Source: Liopterus haemorrhoidalis
Lineage: Eukaryota > Arthropoda > Insecta > Coleoptera > Dytiscidae
Assembly: GCA_963971575.1 (NCBI GenBank)
Contig: OZ020611.1
Span: 224,308,260 to 224,372,259, forward strand
Length of the DNA: 64,000 bases
Reading direction: 5' to 3'
Shown here: piece by piece, positions 23,337-34,794 of the stretch
Layout of the letters: each line of letters begins with the position of its first letter
Numbering within the stretch: position 1 is the stretch's first letter
Translations under genes and position numbers: made by a program
The notes under the pieces: generated by a model
What the model was told of the DNA's origin: nothing
The model's input: the letters and a program-made list of their open reading frames with translations, nothing else
Database searches by the model: none

Positions 23337-24101
23337 GGCGACGCACAACCCTATAGTCCTCAATAGTTTCTTATACAAAACTAATAATCCGAAATAAAAT
23401 TAATAACAATCTATATATCAAAATTTGCATCGAATTTTTATCTACATATCTAATAGGATATTTTTAATTGTAGAAAAAACTGTTAGGTAGTTGTAAATAA
23501 GCAAATTACATTATGGACGCCATCTTGTAAACCAATCGATGCATATTTGCGTACGATGTGGCAAATTGTACCTAAAGCTTCATTCTACAAATATGATTCT
23601 AGCTATTTTGTTGTATTGTGAAAATTACTTATAGTTATTGTACTTGGTAATCTATTTTTGCCGCCCTCTTGAATCTCCGCGGTTCTCAAAATTGGTGTTA
23701 CGGGTAAAAAAAAAATATTTTTCGTGAAGAATACGTGTACCAAGTGGCATTCTATTATCTTTAAGTATAATATTTTTCGATGAAGGCTCTAAACTATAAG
23801 AAATCAAGTCGAAAAAAAAAAATTACGTATTATTTGAACATTTCTACACAAAACTATATAAATATAAAAGTTATTCGAAACCCACAAATAGATTTAATAA
23901 ATTACAGAACAATATCGCTGATGTCTATTTTTAAGTTATTGAGCCATAATATTTTTACTATAAATGTTTCTACAATTAAAACTATCATATTAGATAGATA
24001 CAAATTCGGTGCAAAATTTGATGTATAGGTTGATATTAATTTTATTTCAGATTGTTAGTTTTGTATAAGAAACTAGTAACCTCCGGGGGTTATACGCAGC
24101 C
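23337..24101. mobile_element. TTAA-flanked element with ~150-bp inverted repeats
   Basis: Flanked by TTAA (23333-23336 and 24102-24105). The arms run inwards for about 150 bp. A strongly matching part is TAGTTTCTTATACAAAACTA on the left, with the same word in the reverse complement of the right, followed by GAAATAAAATTAAT on both; matching continues through ATTTTTATCTA and TTTTAATTGTAGAAA. No transposase is encoded. TTAA duplication fits piggyBac or Kolobok groups, but the outermost bases (GGC) do not settle the superfamily. Confidence 0.65.
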
Positions 24102-24105
24102 TTAA

Positions 24106-24500
24106 CGGAAAAATAGTATTATAACTTAATTTTCCAACATATGCGAATTTATTTTTTTGTTCTTGTGTTAACAGATGGCTCAACGTCTATATTTGTGTCT
24201 GGTTAAAAACTAATTTTAACCATTTTTTTTAACGGTGCTCAAAAATTAATCCAAAGCAAATTTTATTTTTTTACACTCTGAAAAAGACATTTCAAGAAGA
24301 TATGTCGTGACGAAGTGACAGATATTTTTGGCAGTTGTAGATTATTTACTTAGATGTTTACAATATTTTGAAAGCCAACATCTATCCGAAAAATACGTAT
24401 TAACACACACTAATCGATTTACAAACATTCAAACTATTTTTAGGACGATTAATCGTTTTGCGCCATGATAGCCATAAATAGCCATACTTAAGAACGGGAC
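24106..24500. other. unassigned DNA
   Basis: No recognisable feature. Confidence 0.35.
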
Positions 24501-24503
24501 GTA

Positions 24504-26420
24504 CTATAACTTTGTATAACCTGATCTTGGTGTTCCTAGACAAGAGTTTCGTTTTGAAGAGGGGAGAAAATACCATGCATTAGCAGCTTTAATTCTATGC
24601 TGTATCACATTCACCTGATTTATCATGGTGCCTAGGTATTTGAAAGCAGAAACTCTCTCAAAAATGTTGTCATTAATTTTTAAGTCGGTCGTGTTTTCTT
24701 GACTGCGTCTATTAACAATAAGATACTTGATTTTTTTATTACTGCTGATAAGTCCTACTTTACGAGCTACGACATCAATAAGGTCAGTAAGGTATATTAC
24801 GTCTTCAACCATATTTGAAATAATATCTAGATCATCTGCCAACCCTAAAATCTTGTGGTACCCATTGAGCTGTAGACCAGCGTTTCTCAACCGGGGGGTC
24901 GCGGCCCCCTGGGGGGCCGTGAAAGCTTCGTCGGGGGGCCGCGAAGTCATATAAAATCGAAGCATGAAATTATAATAGAAAAACGCTAAATTTTGCAAGA
25001 TATATTCATAAATATATGACATTTATATTCATTAAACTATACCTTTTAAACTTAAATAAAATAAATTATACTTATTTTGACAACTAATTTAAACTAATTA
25101 AAACGGTTCGCGTTGGAGGTACTTCAAGTACTTTCAAGTAGGTACGACTTGACCTTGCAATATTTTTTGTTATGCTCCGAGCTACTGTTAGCTAAAGAAT
25201 AAGGATGCTAAAGTGTTCAAAATGGAAAGCAACTTGGAACAATGTAACACTTGTAAATAAAAATACTTGCAAGCCATTATAGGTAATCGTAACAGATATT
25301 AAAAACATGTTTATGTAAAAGTTGTTTTTTTTTTAAAGTTTAGCTTTAGCTCTGAAATTTTAATAAATCCTTAATCAAAATGTATACTGTGTACTATTTA
25401 TATAAAGATACAAAGTAACAAAATATAAACTATTTTAGATCATGTAGTACCAAGTAACTTCCAAATTTTACATTCACCTATACCTCATCTTCAATAACAA
25501 AAAAATAGTGTATTGGGTCCGGTAGTTCAATTTCAACCACCTGTATACTATTGATAAAATATTAATATATGTGTTTATTCTCATAAAGAATTATTTTAAG
25601 CAATTCTGTTCCTTATTTATTAATTGTTAATAACTATATTCCTTAATGAGCTTTATCAATATTAACCATCTTGATATGTAGTGATACGTGATTTTTGCAA
25701 GTGGCGTCTTCATTTTTTTCTGACGTTTTTAGTTATTTTTTAGTGATAAAAGTGCAGAAAATACTTGAAATAGTGTGTTATAGTGTGGACTTTAGTGTTT
25801 GGACTCCACGCAGACCAAAATTGGAGCGACTGGAAAGGTATTTGTAGAAATTTTCGTAAATTTTATAATGTAAGTCATTGTTATGTAGAATGTGCTTCTA
25901 TGGACAATATAGAAACACATACATGCATACACTATCGGCTATAACTAGAGAAACTAAACTATTTTTTAAATCATTTTCATAAATCCCGATTATTGACTAA
26001 ATGAATTTTGAATTATATTGGTATAGCAACAACAATTTATAAGTTAAAACCTGCTCTTAAAAATATTTGTTGTACTGGTACAATAAATAAAATAATTAAC
26101 TTTCTGCTGCAGCAGACCACCTGCATATTTCTTTTGTAAGACTTAATAATAAAACAATTTTTTGTGGTTAAATATTTTCCTTTGCCCTAGCTCCCGTTCT
26201 TGTCCCGGTTTAGACAATATTGAAGTTATTTTGGGGGGGTCTCATGCCAGAAAAGTTTGAGAAACACTGCTGTAGACCACGGTGGTTGGTATCTTGGGCT
26301 TTTCGTAACACCATCTCCAGCACGAGGTTAAACAGCAAAGGTGAGGTGGCGTCTCTTTATTTGACTCCAGCATGAATTTCAAAAGGCTGTCACAGATGGT
26401 TTCTTAGTAAATAGCCAATA
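24504..26420 (-). mobile_element. LINE reverse transcriptase fragment, split by a hAT
   Basis: On the minus strand the upstream part (26278-26420) reads RDATSPLLFNLVLEMVLRKA. It continues after removal of 24878-26269 plus one CTGTAGAC as NGYHKILGLADDLDII, then FKYLGTMI. LADD stands where Y/FADD is expected. A stop replaces Q just before RDATSPLL. This is the palm of a non-LTR RT, degenerate and inactive. The apparent continuation of the open frame into 24878-25022 is hAT sequence. Confidence 0.8.
24878..26269. mobile_element. hAT element with perfect 8-bp target duplication
   Basis: A 1392-bp insertion flanked by CTGTAGAC (24870-24877 and 26270-26277). The left terminus is CAGCGTTTCTCAAC and the right, reverse-complemented, is CAGTGTTTCTCAAA. 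Sub-terminal G-runs (CCGGGGGGTC, GGGGGGGTCTC) are typical of this hAT group. No transposase frame was recognised in the interior, so it is probably non-autonomous. Confidence 0.88.
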
Positions 26421-26429
26421 TAAACAGGA

Positions 26430-27176
26430 AATTTAACGGTACAACGCTGTCAGTGCCTTAATTTCTTAAATTTACATTGTGCATGCTACTTAATTTCCAC
26501 GTACAAATTTAACATTAATTTTAATTTATAATAGTTGTGAATGCAGCATTGCAATTAGTGACTTATCTTACTGTTCTACAACACTTGTGAAAATTGTTTA
26601 ATTCTACTGTTTCAATCCCGAACTATCTATAAGTATATCTAGAGCGTGTCATCCCACTATTTCACCCTAATATCATAGTTATATTAAAACGTGCTGGAAT
26701 GAAAATAGCCTCCTTTGAAACGCAAAAGAACGATACCTTTTTAACTAATTAATGGCATCAGGAAGTTTATTTCAAAATTCCATTGATCGTTGGGGTTAGA
26801 TTACTGTCATAATATGAAATGACCTCGTGAACAGACCTGTATTTTTAGGGTTAATATGAGAGTAGAGACATTAGGGATGATAAAAATTAATGATATTGTT
26901 CTACATGATTACGTGTGTGTTTTGTAAGGTAGGATACCTGCTCTACAATAACATTATTAAATTTTATTACATAGAGATATTAAAATTTATTTTGTTTTGC
27001 ATTATTTTATTATTTTAACACTACGTTTTATTACTATTTTTACGCTAAAAATGTATTTCTGAATATTATAAATCTCTTTCAAAAACAAATATAAATGTGC
27101 AATAGCTGAATAAATGGATTATAGGACAGACACTATAAATTTGTATTGGATTAATTCTGGGGAGAGCCTATTATTT
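26430..27176. other. unassigned AT-rich DNA
   Basis: No gene or element ends recognised. Confidence 0.4.
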
Positions 27177-27179
27177 TTT

Positions 27180-28990
27180 CTTTTAGGGTTATGTTGGTGA
27201 CAAAAAAACCATTATACCGTCACTCATGTGCTTGTATGTGTTGGCTAGAACTAGAAAATTGAAATTTAGTATGCAAGTATAGTTCTTTGACCCGCATACA
27301 TGAAAAATATCGAGACTAAAAAATCAGATCGTGCGAGCAAGTATGTTAAGCCGCATTCAGAACTCTTTAATCAATAGCTTATAGACTGTAGCTTGTACTC
27401 TGTTGTTTGTAACTAGAAGTTTGTCATATGGCAAGACGTGAAACCGTTTAGACCTCCAAATTTATTACATTGTTCGTTGTGGATTGTGGATAATTTTCTA
27501 AGCTTATGAGTTGTTTTAATGAGACATACATATAAATACATTGGCTATCTCAGTCTATCAGAGGCACCGTACATATTGTATGCCTTTATATAACCTAAAA
27601 AATGTCATCATTAACAAATCTTGCTCAAAATTACAAGGACGGATAGTAAATATGATGAATTTAGGTAATTAGGTTAGGTTTAGTTAGTTAAAATCTAGAA
27701 CAGCAGAATTATAAAAATGATAATAGATAGAAAACATTTTACGAAGCCATGTAGTTGGTTTAAAGACACACAGATGTCGGACTATTCTTGACCCACTAAT
27801 TTCTAACTGCTCTAAATGGTACGTAGAATGTTAAAACAATATATAAAAACATAATGCACAACGTGACAAGGAATAGTCTACAACGTGTTAATTTAAAGAG
27901 CTCTGAATGTTGTTTTACGGAAAAAAATAATATTTTTTAATTTTTTTAGTGGAGTATAAAATGAAACCCCTTGATGTGTAGATAAACGAGTAAAATTTTA
28001 TTTTTGAAAAAGCTAATATTTTTATGCGATTTTCGCCAAAAATATGTCAAGAAACTTATGTCCCACACCCTATTTCAGGATTATTGACAGGAACTAGAAT
28101 TTAACAGGAATTTTGAATTAGATTACATTTTTGAAAAAATGGGTATTTTTAGTCTGAACAAAAAATATTTCAAAATATATTGTGTGGTATCAAAAGTAAG
28201 CTTTTAAGACGTAGATTAAGGAACAAAAAGTAAGTTTTTCCCAAAAATGTGCTGAAAACGTTTGTCCCACACCCTATTTTGCAGAGGGGTTGGTTTAAAA
28301 ACCAAAAAATTCTCGGCATTGTACACTGACGAGAACCAGAATAGTTCAACAGGAATTTTTAATCAGATTAGTTTTTAGAAACAATAGCGAATATTTTGTC
28401 TGAAAATAAGTATATTTTTTTAAAATTTATTGTGCGTTATCAAAAGTAAGCTTTTAAGACAAAAGTAGTATTTTTTTTTTAAGTTTTGCCAAAGAACGTG
28501 CTAGGAAACTTTTTTCCCACTCCGTACTTTTGCAGAAGGGCTTGTCTATAAATGTGAAAAAAATCACAATGATGTACACTGGCGAGATCCGGAACAGTTC
28601 AACAGGAACTTTTTGAAGAATTTGGCGAATATTTGTCTGAAAAAAAATATATATATTTTTAAAATTTATTGTGCTGTAAGATTCTAAGACATAGGAAGAA
28701 AAAAAATTTTTTTTTAAGGTTTGCCCATAAACGTGCTATGAAACTTTTGTCCCACACCGTATTTGTGATCCAAAAATATGAAAAAATCTCAATAATGTAG
28801 TTACACTATTCCGGTTTCAGCTGTTTGTGGCTGAAACCGGATAGTTCAACTGGAACTTTTAATCAGATTAATTTTTCGAGATATAGTGAATTTTTTGTGA
28901 CTGAAAAAAAAAATTATTATTGCTCTTTTTTTCTGCAGTATTATTATCATTATTATTTTTAAAAATAGTCCAACAAGTAAATGGACTGGA
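27180..28990 (+). mobile_element. Helentron/DINE-like copy with tandemly repeated core
   Basis: The 5' end AGGGTTATGTTGGTGAC (27185) is followed by CATTATACCGTCACTCATG and TTTGACCCGCATACATG, but without a (TCTG)n tract. From about 27950 a ~240-bp core unit containing TCCCACACC, GTACACTG and GTTCAACAGGAA recurs about four times (landmarks near 28064, 28264, 28515, 28748). No 3' hairpin was found, so the copy is 3' truncated or decayed. Confidence 0.55.
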
Positions 28991-28999
28991 CTATTGTTG

Positions 29000-30196
29000 A
29001 AAAAAAAAATCTTATTCGTAATATCGCGAGTACTTATAATCTCTTTTTCCTCGGAAGGTAATTGGTCAACCACCGAAGTATAATATCGTAGGAAAAAATT
29101 CCGAAAGAATCCACGTTAAAGTTCTAGGTCCCATATGGAGTTATGTCGTCAGCCATTTTACTGTGCCTCCTTACAAATAGTATTTTGTAAAACTTACTAA
29201 TGAAAAAATTTACTTGTGCCATCTGTTGATGAAAAGTTTTACTACTGAACTTTTGAAAACCATATATTTTCTCATTGCGTTGTTTCCAAATGTTTTTGAG
29301 TAGAGCTTGCTTTTATTTCTACGTTTTTCGAAAATTTTTACTCTTATTTTTATCGTGTCATTTAGTTTACGTTTTATTGCTGTTTTATGTGGCGGGACTA
29401 AATGGGAATTCCGTTATTTTAGTTTGTCACGAGAAGGAACCTTGCTTGAGCTATTTCATTTTCACGTTGGAATGTTAAAATTTAAAATCCCAACAATGAA
29501 ACCATGGAAACGAATGACATATGTCAAAAATAAAATACTTATTTACATATTTTAGTGACAAAAAAATAAATAAATGGGAAATTTTTATAGAGAATGACAC
29601 AAAAATATAAAGAAAATGGCATATTAAAATGATATATACCTTAACCAAAAAAAAATGTTTATTGTAAATATGATTTACAAAGCTAAACAAAATGGCCAAT
29701 AAGCACATTGAAACGATGAAAGTAGCTAGATTGCAAAATCTAGTTTCGCCTAATCGTTTGGTATTCCAAACGATTAGCCTATGTTTGGTAAGTTGCAGAT
29801 TACTTTTTTAAATATAGTAATTTTATGATCATATTTTATTATTTCAGATTTTTATTTTTTTTTATTAAAATACAAAATGTACTAAATATTTGGTTCCATG
29901 AAAAATATTATGAAAATTACATTATTTCTGTGCAACTTAACCTTAAGTATTTTCTTTTTGACAGTTCAGTAGTTCAATTTTCATTGTTCATTAGCAGATG
30001 GCTCTATAAGTTTTGCATTAATAAGTTCCACAGCTTTTAAAATACGGCACAGGAACAATAAAATCACTGATATTACGGCTCCATTATTTTCACTCGGTAT
30101 GGTTACATACGCAACACGCACAACACAAAAGTATGTGTGGAAATCGCCAAATGCTCGGAATCGAGTGACATTTCAAGAAGAATATGGCATACAAAT
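29000..30196. other. unassigned AT-rich DNA with hairpins
   Basis: Short frames only. A perfect 12-bp-stem hairpin lies at 29750-29777. Confidence 0.4.
29750..29777. repeat. perfect 12-bp inverted repeat
   Basis: CTAATCGTTTGG, loop TATT, CCAAACGATTAG. A smaller hairpin CTAGAT...ATCTAG sits just before it at about 29726-29741. Function unknown; possibly a relict of an element end. Confidence 0.85.
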
Positions 30197-30204
30197 ATAA
30201 GAAA

Positions 30205-31575
30205 CAGCGGCGCACACAAGAGGGGGTCCAAGGGGACCCCCCCTCGTACTGTGAGAAGAGAGGATTTTTTTTGCTCTTCACTTAAAATTTAGAAGTGAGG
30301 ACCTTTTTTTTGCTCTTCACTTATAATTTAGAAGTGAGGACTTTTTTTTGCTCTTCACTTAAAATTTAGAAGTGAGGACCTTTTTTTTGCTCTTCACTTA
30401 TAATTTAGAAGTGAGGACTTTTTTTTGCTCTTCACTTAAAATTTAGAAGTGAGGACCTTTTTTTGCTCTTCACTTATAATTTAGAAGTGAGGACCTTTTT
30501 TTTGCTCTTCACTTATAATTTAGAAGTGAGGACTTTTTTTTGCTCTTCACTTAAAATTTAGAAGTGAGGACCTTGTTTTGCTCTTCACTTATAATTTAGT
30601 AGTGAAGACATTTTTTTTGCTCTTCACTTAAAATTTAGAAGTGAGGACTTTTTTTTTGCTCTTCACTTATAATTTAGAAGTGAGGACCTTTTTTTTGCTC
30701 TTCACTTATAAGTTAGAAGTGAGGACCTTTTTTTTGCTCTTCACTTATAATTTAGAAGTGAGGACTTTTTTTTTGCTCTTCACTTAAAATTTAGAAGTGA
30801 GGACCTTTTTTTTTTGCTCTTCACTGAAAATTTAGAAGTGAGGACCTTTTTTTGCTCTTCACTTATAATTTAGAAGTGAGGACTTTTTTTTTGCTCTTCA
30901 CTTATAATTTAGAAGTGAGGACCTTTTTTTTTTGCTCTTCACTGAAAATTTAGAAGTGAGGACCTTTTTTTGCTCTTCACTTATAATTTAGAAGTGAGGA
31001 CTTTTTTTTTGCTCTTCACTTATAATTTAGAAGTGAGGACCTTTTTTTTTTGCTCTTCACTGAAAATTTAGAAGTGAGGACCTTTTTTTGCTCTTCACTT
31101 ATAATTTAGAAGTGAGGACTTTTTTTTGCTCTTCACTTAAAATTTAGAAGTGAGGACCTTTTTTTGCTCTTCACTTATAATTTAGAAGTGAGGACTTTTT
31201 TTTTGCTCTTCACTTATAATTTAGAAGTGAGGACCTTTTTTTTTTGCTCTTCACTGAAAATTTAGAAGTGAGGACCTTTTTTTGCTCTTCACTTATAATT
31301 TAGAAGTGAGGACTTTTTTTTTGCTCTTCACTTATAATTTAGAAGTGAGGACCTTTTTTTTTTGCTCTTCACTGAAAATTTAGAAGTGAGGACCTTTTTT
31401 TGCTCTTCACTTATAATTTAGAAGTGAGGACTTTTTTTTGCTCTTCACTTAAAATTTAGAAGGGAGGACCTTTTTTTTTTGCTCTTCACTTGAAATTGAA
31501 ATTTTGCCCTGTGTTTATAAAAATTATGTATAATTGGACCCCCCCACTCAAGCCAAAAATCTGTGTGCGCCCCTG
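30205..31575. mobile_element. hAT element filled by a satellite array
   Basis: Flanked by 8-bp near-duplicates ATAAGAAA (30197-30204) and ATGAGAAA (31576-31583). The left terminus CAGCGGCGCACACA matches the right terminus, reverse-complemented, CAGGGGCGCACACA at 13 of 14 positions; GGGGGTCC follows on both sides. Almost the whole interior is the tandem array at 30262-31492. The short unique flanks (about 60 and 80 bp) and intact ends suggest a mobile unit that carries, or has expanded, a satellite. Confidence 0.82.
30262..31492 (+). repeat. ~38-bp satellite array, 32 monomers
   Basis: I count 32 occurrences of GCTCTTCACT, each followed by a TATAATT, AAAATTT or GAAAATTT variant, then AGAAGTGAGGAC and a T-run of variable length. 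Within each monomer TTCACTT and AAGTGA can pair as a hairpin. From about 30820 the GAAAATTT variant recurs every three monomers (118 bp) with one 194-bp gap, a higher-order repeat. There are no unique spacers, so it is not CRISPR-like. Confidence 0.95.
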
Positions 31576-31583
31576 ATGAGAAA

Positions 31584-32010
31584 CTATGTGATGACACTTG
31601 AATAACAAATTATTACCAAATTGAAAACAATTTTTGGTCTAATTGTCCCTAAAATTAGCTTTCAGAAATGAATATATCTCGGTTGATATGATTGTTAGCA
31701 CAATGTGTGGGTGTACTGGGAGTGCAGTACAATGAATGATCTAATTATCTCAGAGAAGGGATTAGCGACATTTTAACAGGATTCTGGATTCATCCGTATA
31801 ATAATTGATGAAAAGTGGTACAATCGAGTATACTGGCTTAGCAATTTTGCATGCTAATTCAATATTAATACTATTTACATGGAGTAATTAAAAATTTAAT
31901 TAATATATTATTTAGTATGTTGTATGTGGAACTGAACAGCAGAACCACACATAGATTTCACTGTGCGAATCAATATACACTGCTCAACACATCTGCTATG
32001 TAGAATACTT
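31584..32010. other. unassigned DNA
   Basis: No recognisable feature. Confidence 0.35.
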
Positions 32011-32018
32011 CAGTGTCG

Positions 32019-32898
32019 CATAGGCGCCCGCAGATATTATACTAGGAGGGGGCAAGACCAAAACATAGATATAGATGTCTTATTCGAACAATGCTTTCCA
32101 CGTGGCGGGTCTGGGAACGATCCCCGCTGAGGATAAACATTTATTTTCTAGTTAAAAATGTGTTCTCTATAGTTAGTAAATAAGAACTATCCTGCCTAAC
32201 AGCCAAAGTTGCTAAAGCAAAAATATAATAATAAACAATGGTTTTTAGGGTTTTGTAGGTATGACCAAAAATCCCTTATACCGTCATTTAGTCGTCTGTC
32301 TGTCTGTTTGTCTGTTCGGTAAAAATTGTAGTCAAATGGCTACATCTAGAGAGTTGAAATTTGGCATGCTTATACAACTCTTTGACCCGCACATTGGAAA
32401 AATACTAAAACATCTAAAAAACATATCCATAAACTAAAATATATAAAAAAAAATATATATATTTTTTTAAATTCTGAGTAGGGTATCAAATGAAAGCCCT
32501 TAGTACGTGGATTAACGATCAAAATTTTATTTTTGCAAAGTAAATTATTTTAACGCTATGTTTGAATGTATGCGAAATCAGAAATCAAGCCGTAGGCGCA
32601 ATTTTCAAAATCTTAATAACTTAAATAATGGTATTAGGCATATGAATTAAAATTCATAAAAAAATATTTTGACATAAAATTTGTTTTGGTATCCCAAATA
32701 ATCATCATTCAGTTACTAAATATCTGCAAAATCCTGAAATGTGTGAAAATTTACACTTCACACCAATTTGTTTCTATGAATTTTATATTTAAATAATATA
32801 TTTTTTTTTTTTTCTAATATACGAATTGGTAATTTGTTCCGAAATCCAGGAGGGTGGGGGCAACTGACCCATCTTGCCCCCCCTTGCGGGCGCCTATG
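32019..32898. mobile_element. hAT MITE with perfect TIR and target duplication
   Basis: An 880-bp insertion flanked by CAGTGTCG at 32011-32018 and 32899-32906. Its terminus CATAGGCGCCCGCA is perfect at both ends (14 bp). Sub-terminal GGGGGCAAGA words are shared. The interior consists largely of a nested Helentron-like copy (32241-32763), so the original MITE was only about 350 bp. Confidence 0.88.
32241..32763 (+). mobile_element. Helentron/DINE-like element, copy B (internally deleted)
   Basis: The 5' end AGGGTTTTGTAGGTATGACC at 32247, a short TCTG tract (32294-32315), the conserved core, then a jump to the 3' part with TATCTGCAAAATCCT and the hairpin GTGTGAAAATTTACAC. The tRNA-like block present in copies A, C and D has been lost with the middle. 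About 520 bp, against ~1180 bp in copy A. Confidence 0.75.
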
Positions 32899-32984
32899 CA
32901 GTGTCGCATTTTAAAATTTGCGTGTCGTATTGCGTGCCCCCTGAGGGGCGCTGGAACGATCCAGGGGGGCAATAGTAGCCTCGG

Positions 32985-33597
32985 GTGCATTTGGGGGGCA
33001 TAAAAAATGATGAAGCTTTGCTTACCTATTGTCAGCACTTGGATGCTCTCCATTCTGACTTCAACCAACGATTTGAAGATATTTTTAAAATGAACATACC
33101 CAAACACTCCAAAATTACAAGAAGAACTAATGGAAGTGAGACAAATTACGAATTTAAATTCAAAGACGGCTACCAACAGTTCTGGCTGCAAAAGCAGATT
33201 CTAATAGCTTATCCCAGGTTATGGGCTATAATACAAAAGTTTTTTTTGCAGTGCGGTCACTAATCTATTAACAAAAAAAGACACCGACTGCAAATAGCTA
33301 ATCGCGGTGATTTAAGAATATTGCTGACAAAAATAGAGCCAATGATTGATACAATGATAGCAGCGCAAGTTCATCCGTGTCATTAGATGCGAATATTTAA
33401 ATAAATAATTTTTAATTTCAATATTCAAGGTATCTTTTTTACAACATCTTTCTTTACTATATTTTAGAACGTAGGTAGAAATATAGATACATATATCTTT
33501 CTGTTTGTTCGTTTAAAGAATGTAGATTTCCAGGGGGCGCTGAGCTAATTTTTTTCTGAAAAGGGGGCGGTAGGCCAAATAAGTTTGAGAACCACTG
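32985..33597 (+). pseudogene. hAT transposase C-terminus and element right end
   Basis: Frame at 32985-33263 reads LHSDFNQRFEDIFKMNIPKH and then FKDGYQQFWLQK and AYPRLWAIIQK. After a frameshift it continues KKRHRLQIANRGDLRILLTK, ending at the TAG at 33384-33386. This is the C-terminal dimerisation (hATC) region of a hAT transposase. The right terminus AAGTTTGAGAACCACTG ends at 33597. A left end might be CAGTG at 32011 (now split by the MITE), but the flanking 8-mers GAATACTT and TATTAAAT match poorly. The catalytic part is absent. Confidence 0.7.
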
Positions 33598-33626
33598 TAT
33601 TAAATGATGCACAAGAACGTTATTAT

Positions 33627-34782
33627 CACTGGTGCAGCCAAGATTTTGTCTTGGGGAGGGCCGAATCAAATTTGAGGGCACGCGGGCCGCATACGGCCTT
33701 CAACCTTATTTTTTGTGGTCCCTGAAGCGGTAATCAAAATCACTTGAGCTTATTTAGGGGAAAATATATTTAAAAATGTAAAATATACTCTCTTCCCCTT
33801 TTCTGTTTATAAAGAAATGTCAAGAAACCCTTCGGGATATTTACGACTTCGGTTTATTGAAGTTCCGTCGCTGCTTATTATTTTGTATGTAAAATAGACT
33901 GCGACCCAAATCAGTTCGACACCCCTGCTGTTGGATATTGATGTTTATATCAAATAATAATTCCATTATTTGTTGATAAAAAAAATGTAATTGTTAATAC
34001 ATGTATCAAAAACTTTCACTTGATTTTTTCTTCGATAAATACATATTTATTTACATTTACATTTTGTCAATATTAAATTTTTTTCTTACTTATGTTCAGT
34101 TCTCTAAATCAGCCGCTTGGCCACAATTTGTACCGAACGAACAGACTCGTGTGAAGGTTATACCGAAGTCAGATTTCCACTTTATCTTATCTGAATCGAG
34201 TAATTAGTTGTTTAAAACAGTTATATCATTTGACTGGGCGAATGTTTTAGTCGATGTGTCAGGGGGAAAAAGGATCAACGCTACCCTTCATATAATTTGT
34301 TGGAGCATATTTGGAAAGTGATGTATTTTCACTTGAACAATAACGGCCCCTATCAAGAGTAGGCAATCTTAAAAAAATGTTTATATATACGAAAAAAAAA
34401 AAAATAATAATAAAAATGCCAATATTGTTTACAATGAAGTAATTTAAAATTTATCTACTGTTGTGGTTAACAAATTTTATCTTCAACTCTCTGAGCAGCA
34501 CCGTGTAATCTACTAGTCCTGGGTGGAGCCCAGACCCGTCGCCCTCCCCCCCCTCCCTTGGCTGCGCCACTGGTTGTGTTTATCAAATTTTATCTTCAAC
34601 TCCCCGAGCAGCGCCGTGTAACCTGCTGGTCCTGGGAGGGGCCCAGGCCTGTCGCCCCCCCTTGGCTGCGCTACTGGTTGTGTTTAACAAATTTTATCTT
34701 TAATTCCCCGAGCAGCGCCGTGTAACCTGCTGGTCCTGGGAGGGGCCCAGGCCCGTCGGCCTCCCGCTTGGCTGCCCCACTG
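33627..34782. mobile_element. hAT element with triplicated right end
   Basis: Flanked by perfect 8-bp duplicates GTTATTAT (33619-33626 and 34783-34790). The left terminus CACTGGTGCAGCCAAG and the right, reverse-complemented, CAGTGGGGCAGCCAAG match at 14 of 16. Near 33665-33930 there are words of another hAT group (GGGCCGCATACGGCC and, at the right, GTTCGACACCCCTG), suggesting an older nested insertion. Three tandem copies of the right-terminal ~107 bp fill 34463-34782. No transposase seen. Confidence 0.82.
34463..34782 (+). repeat. three tandem ~107-bp units, each ending in a hAT terminus
   Basis: Each unit contains ACAAATTTTATCTT (one copy has TCAAATTTTATC), GAGCAGC, CCGTGTAA, TAGTCCTGGG or TGGTCCTGGG, CCCAG and a C-run, and ends in CTTGGCTGC followed by a variant of GCCACTGG. 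The GC-rich half contrasts with the AT-rich surroundings. Only the last unit abuts the target duplication. Confidence 0.85.
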
Positions 34783-34794
34783 GTTATTATTATA

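Noticed and set aside
30262..31492. Regular ~38-bp repeats that superficially resemble a CRISPR array
   Set aside because: Monomers are head-to-tail without unique spacers, differ in length by T-run slippage, and lie inside a hAT element of a eukaryotic genome.
32814..33191. 125-codon minus-strand frame
   Set aside because: It spans a hAT MITE end and the complement of the hAT transposase C-terminus, so it is not a single gene.
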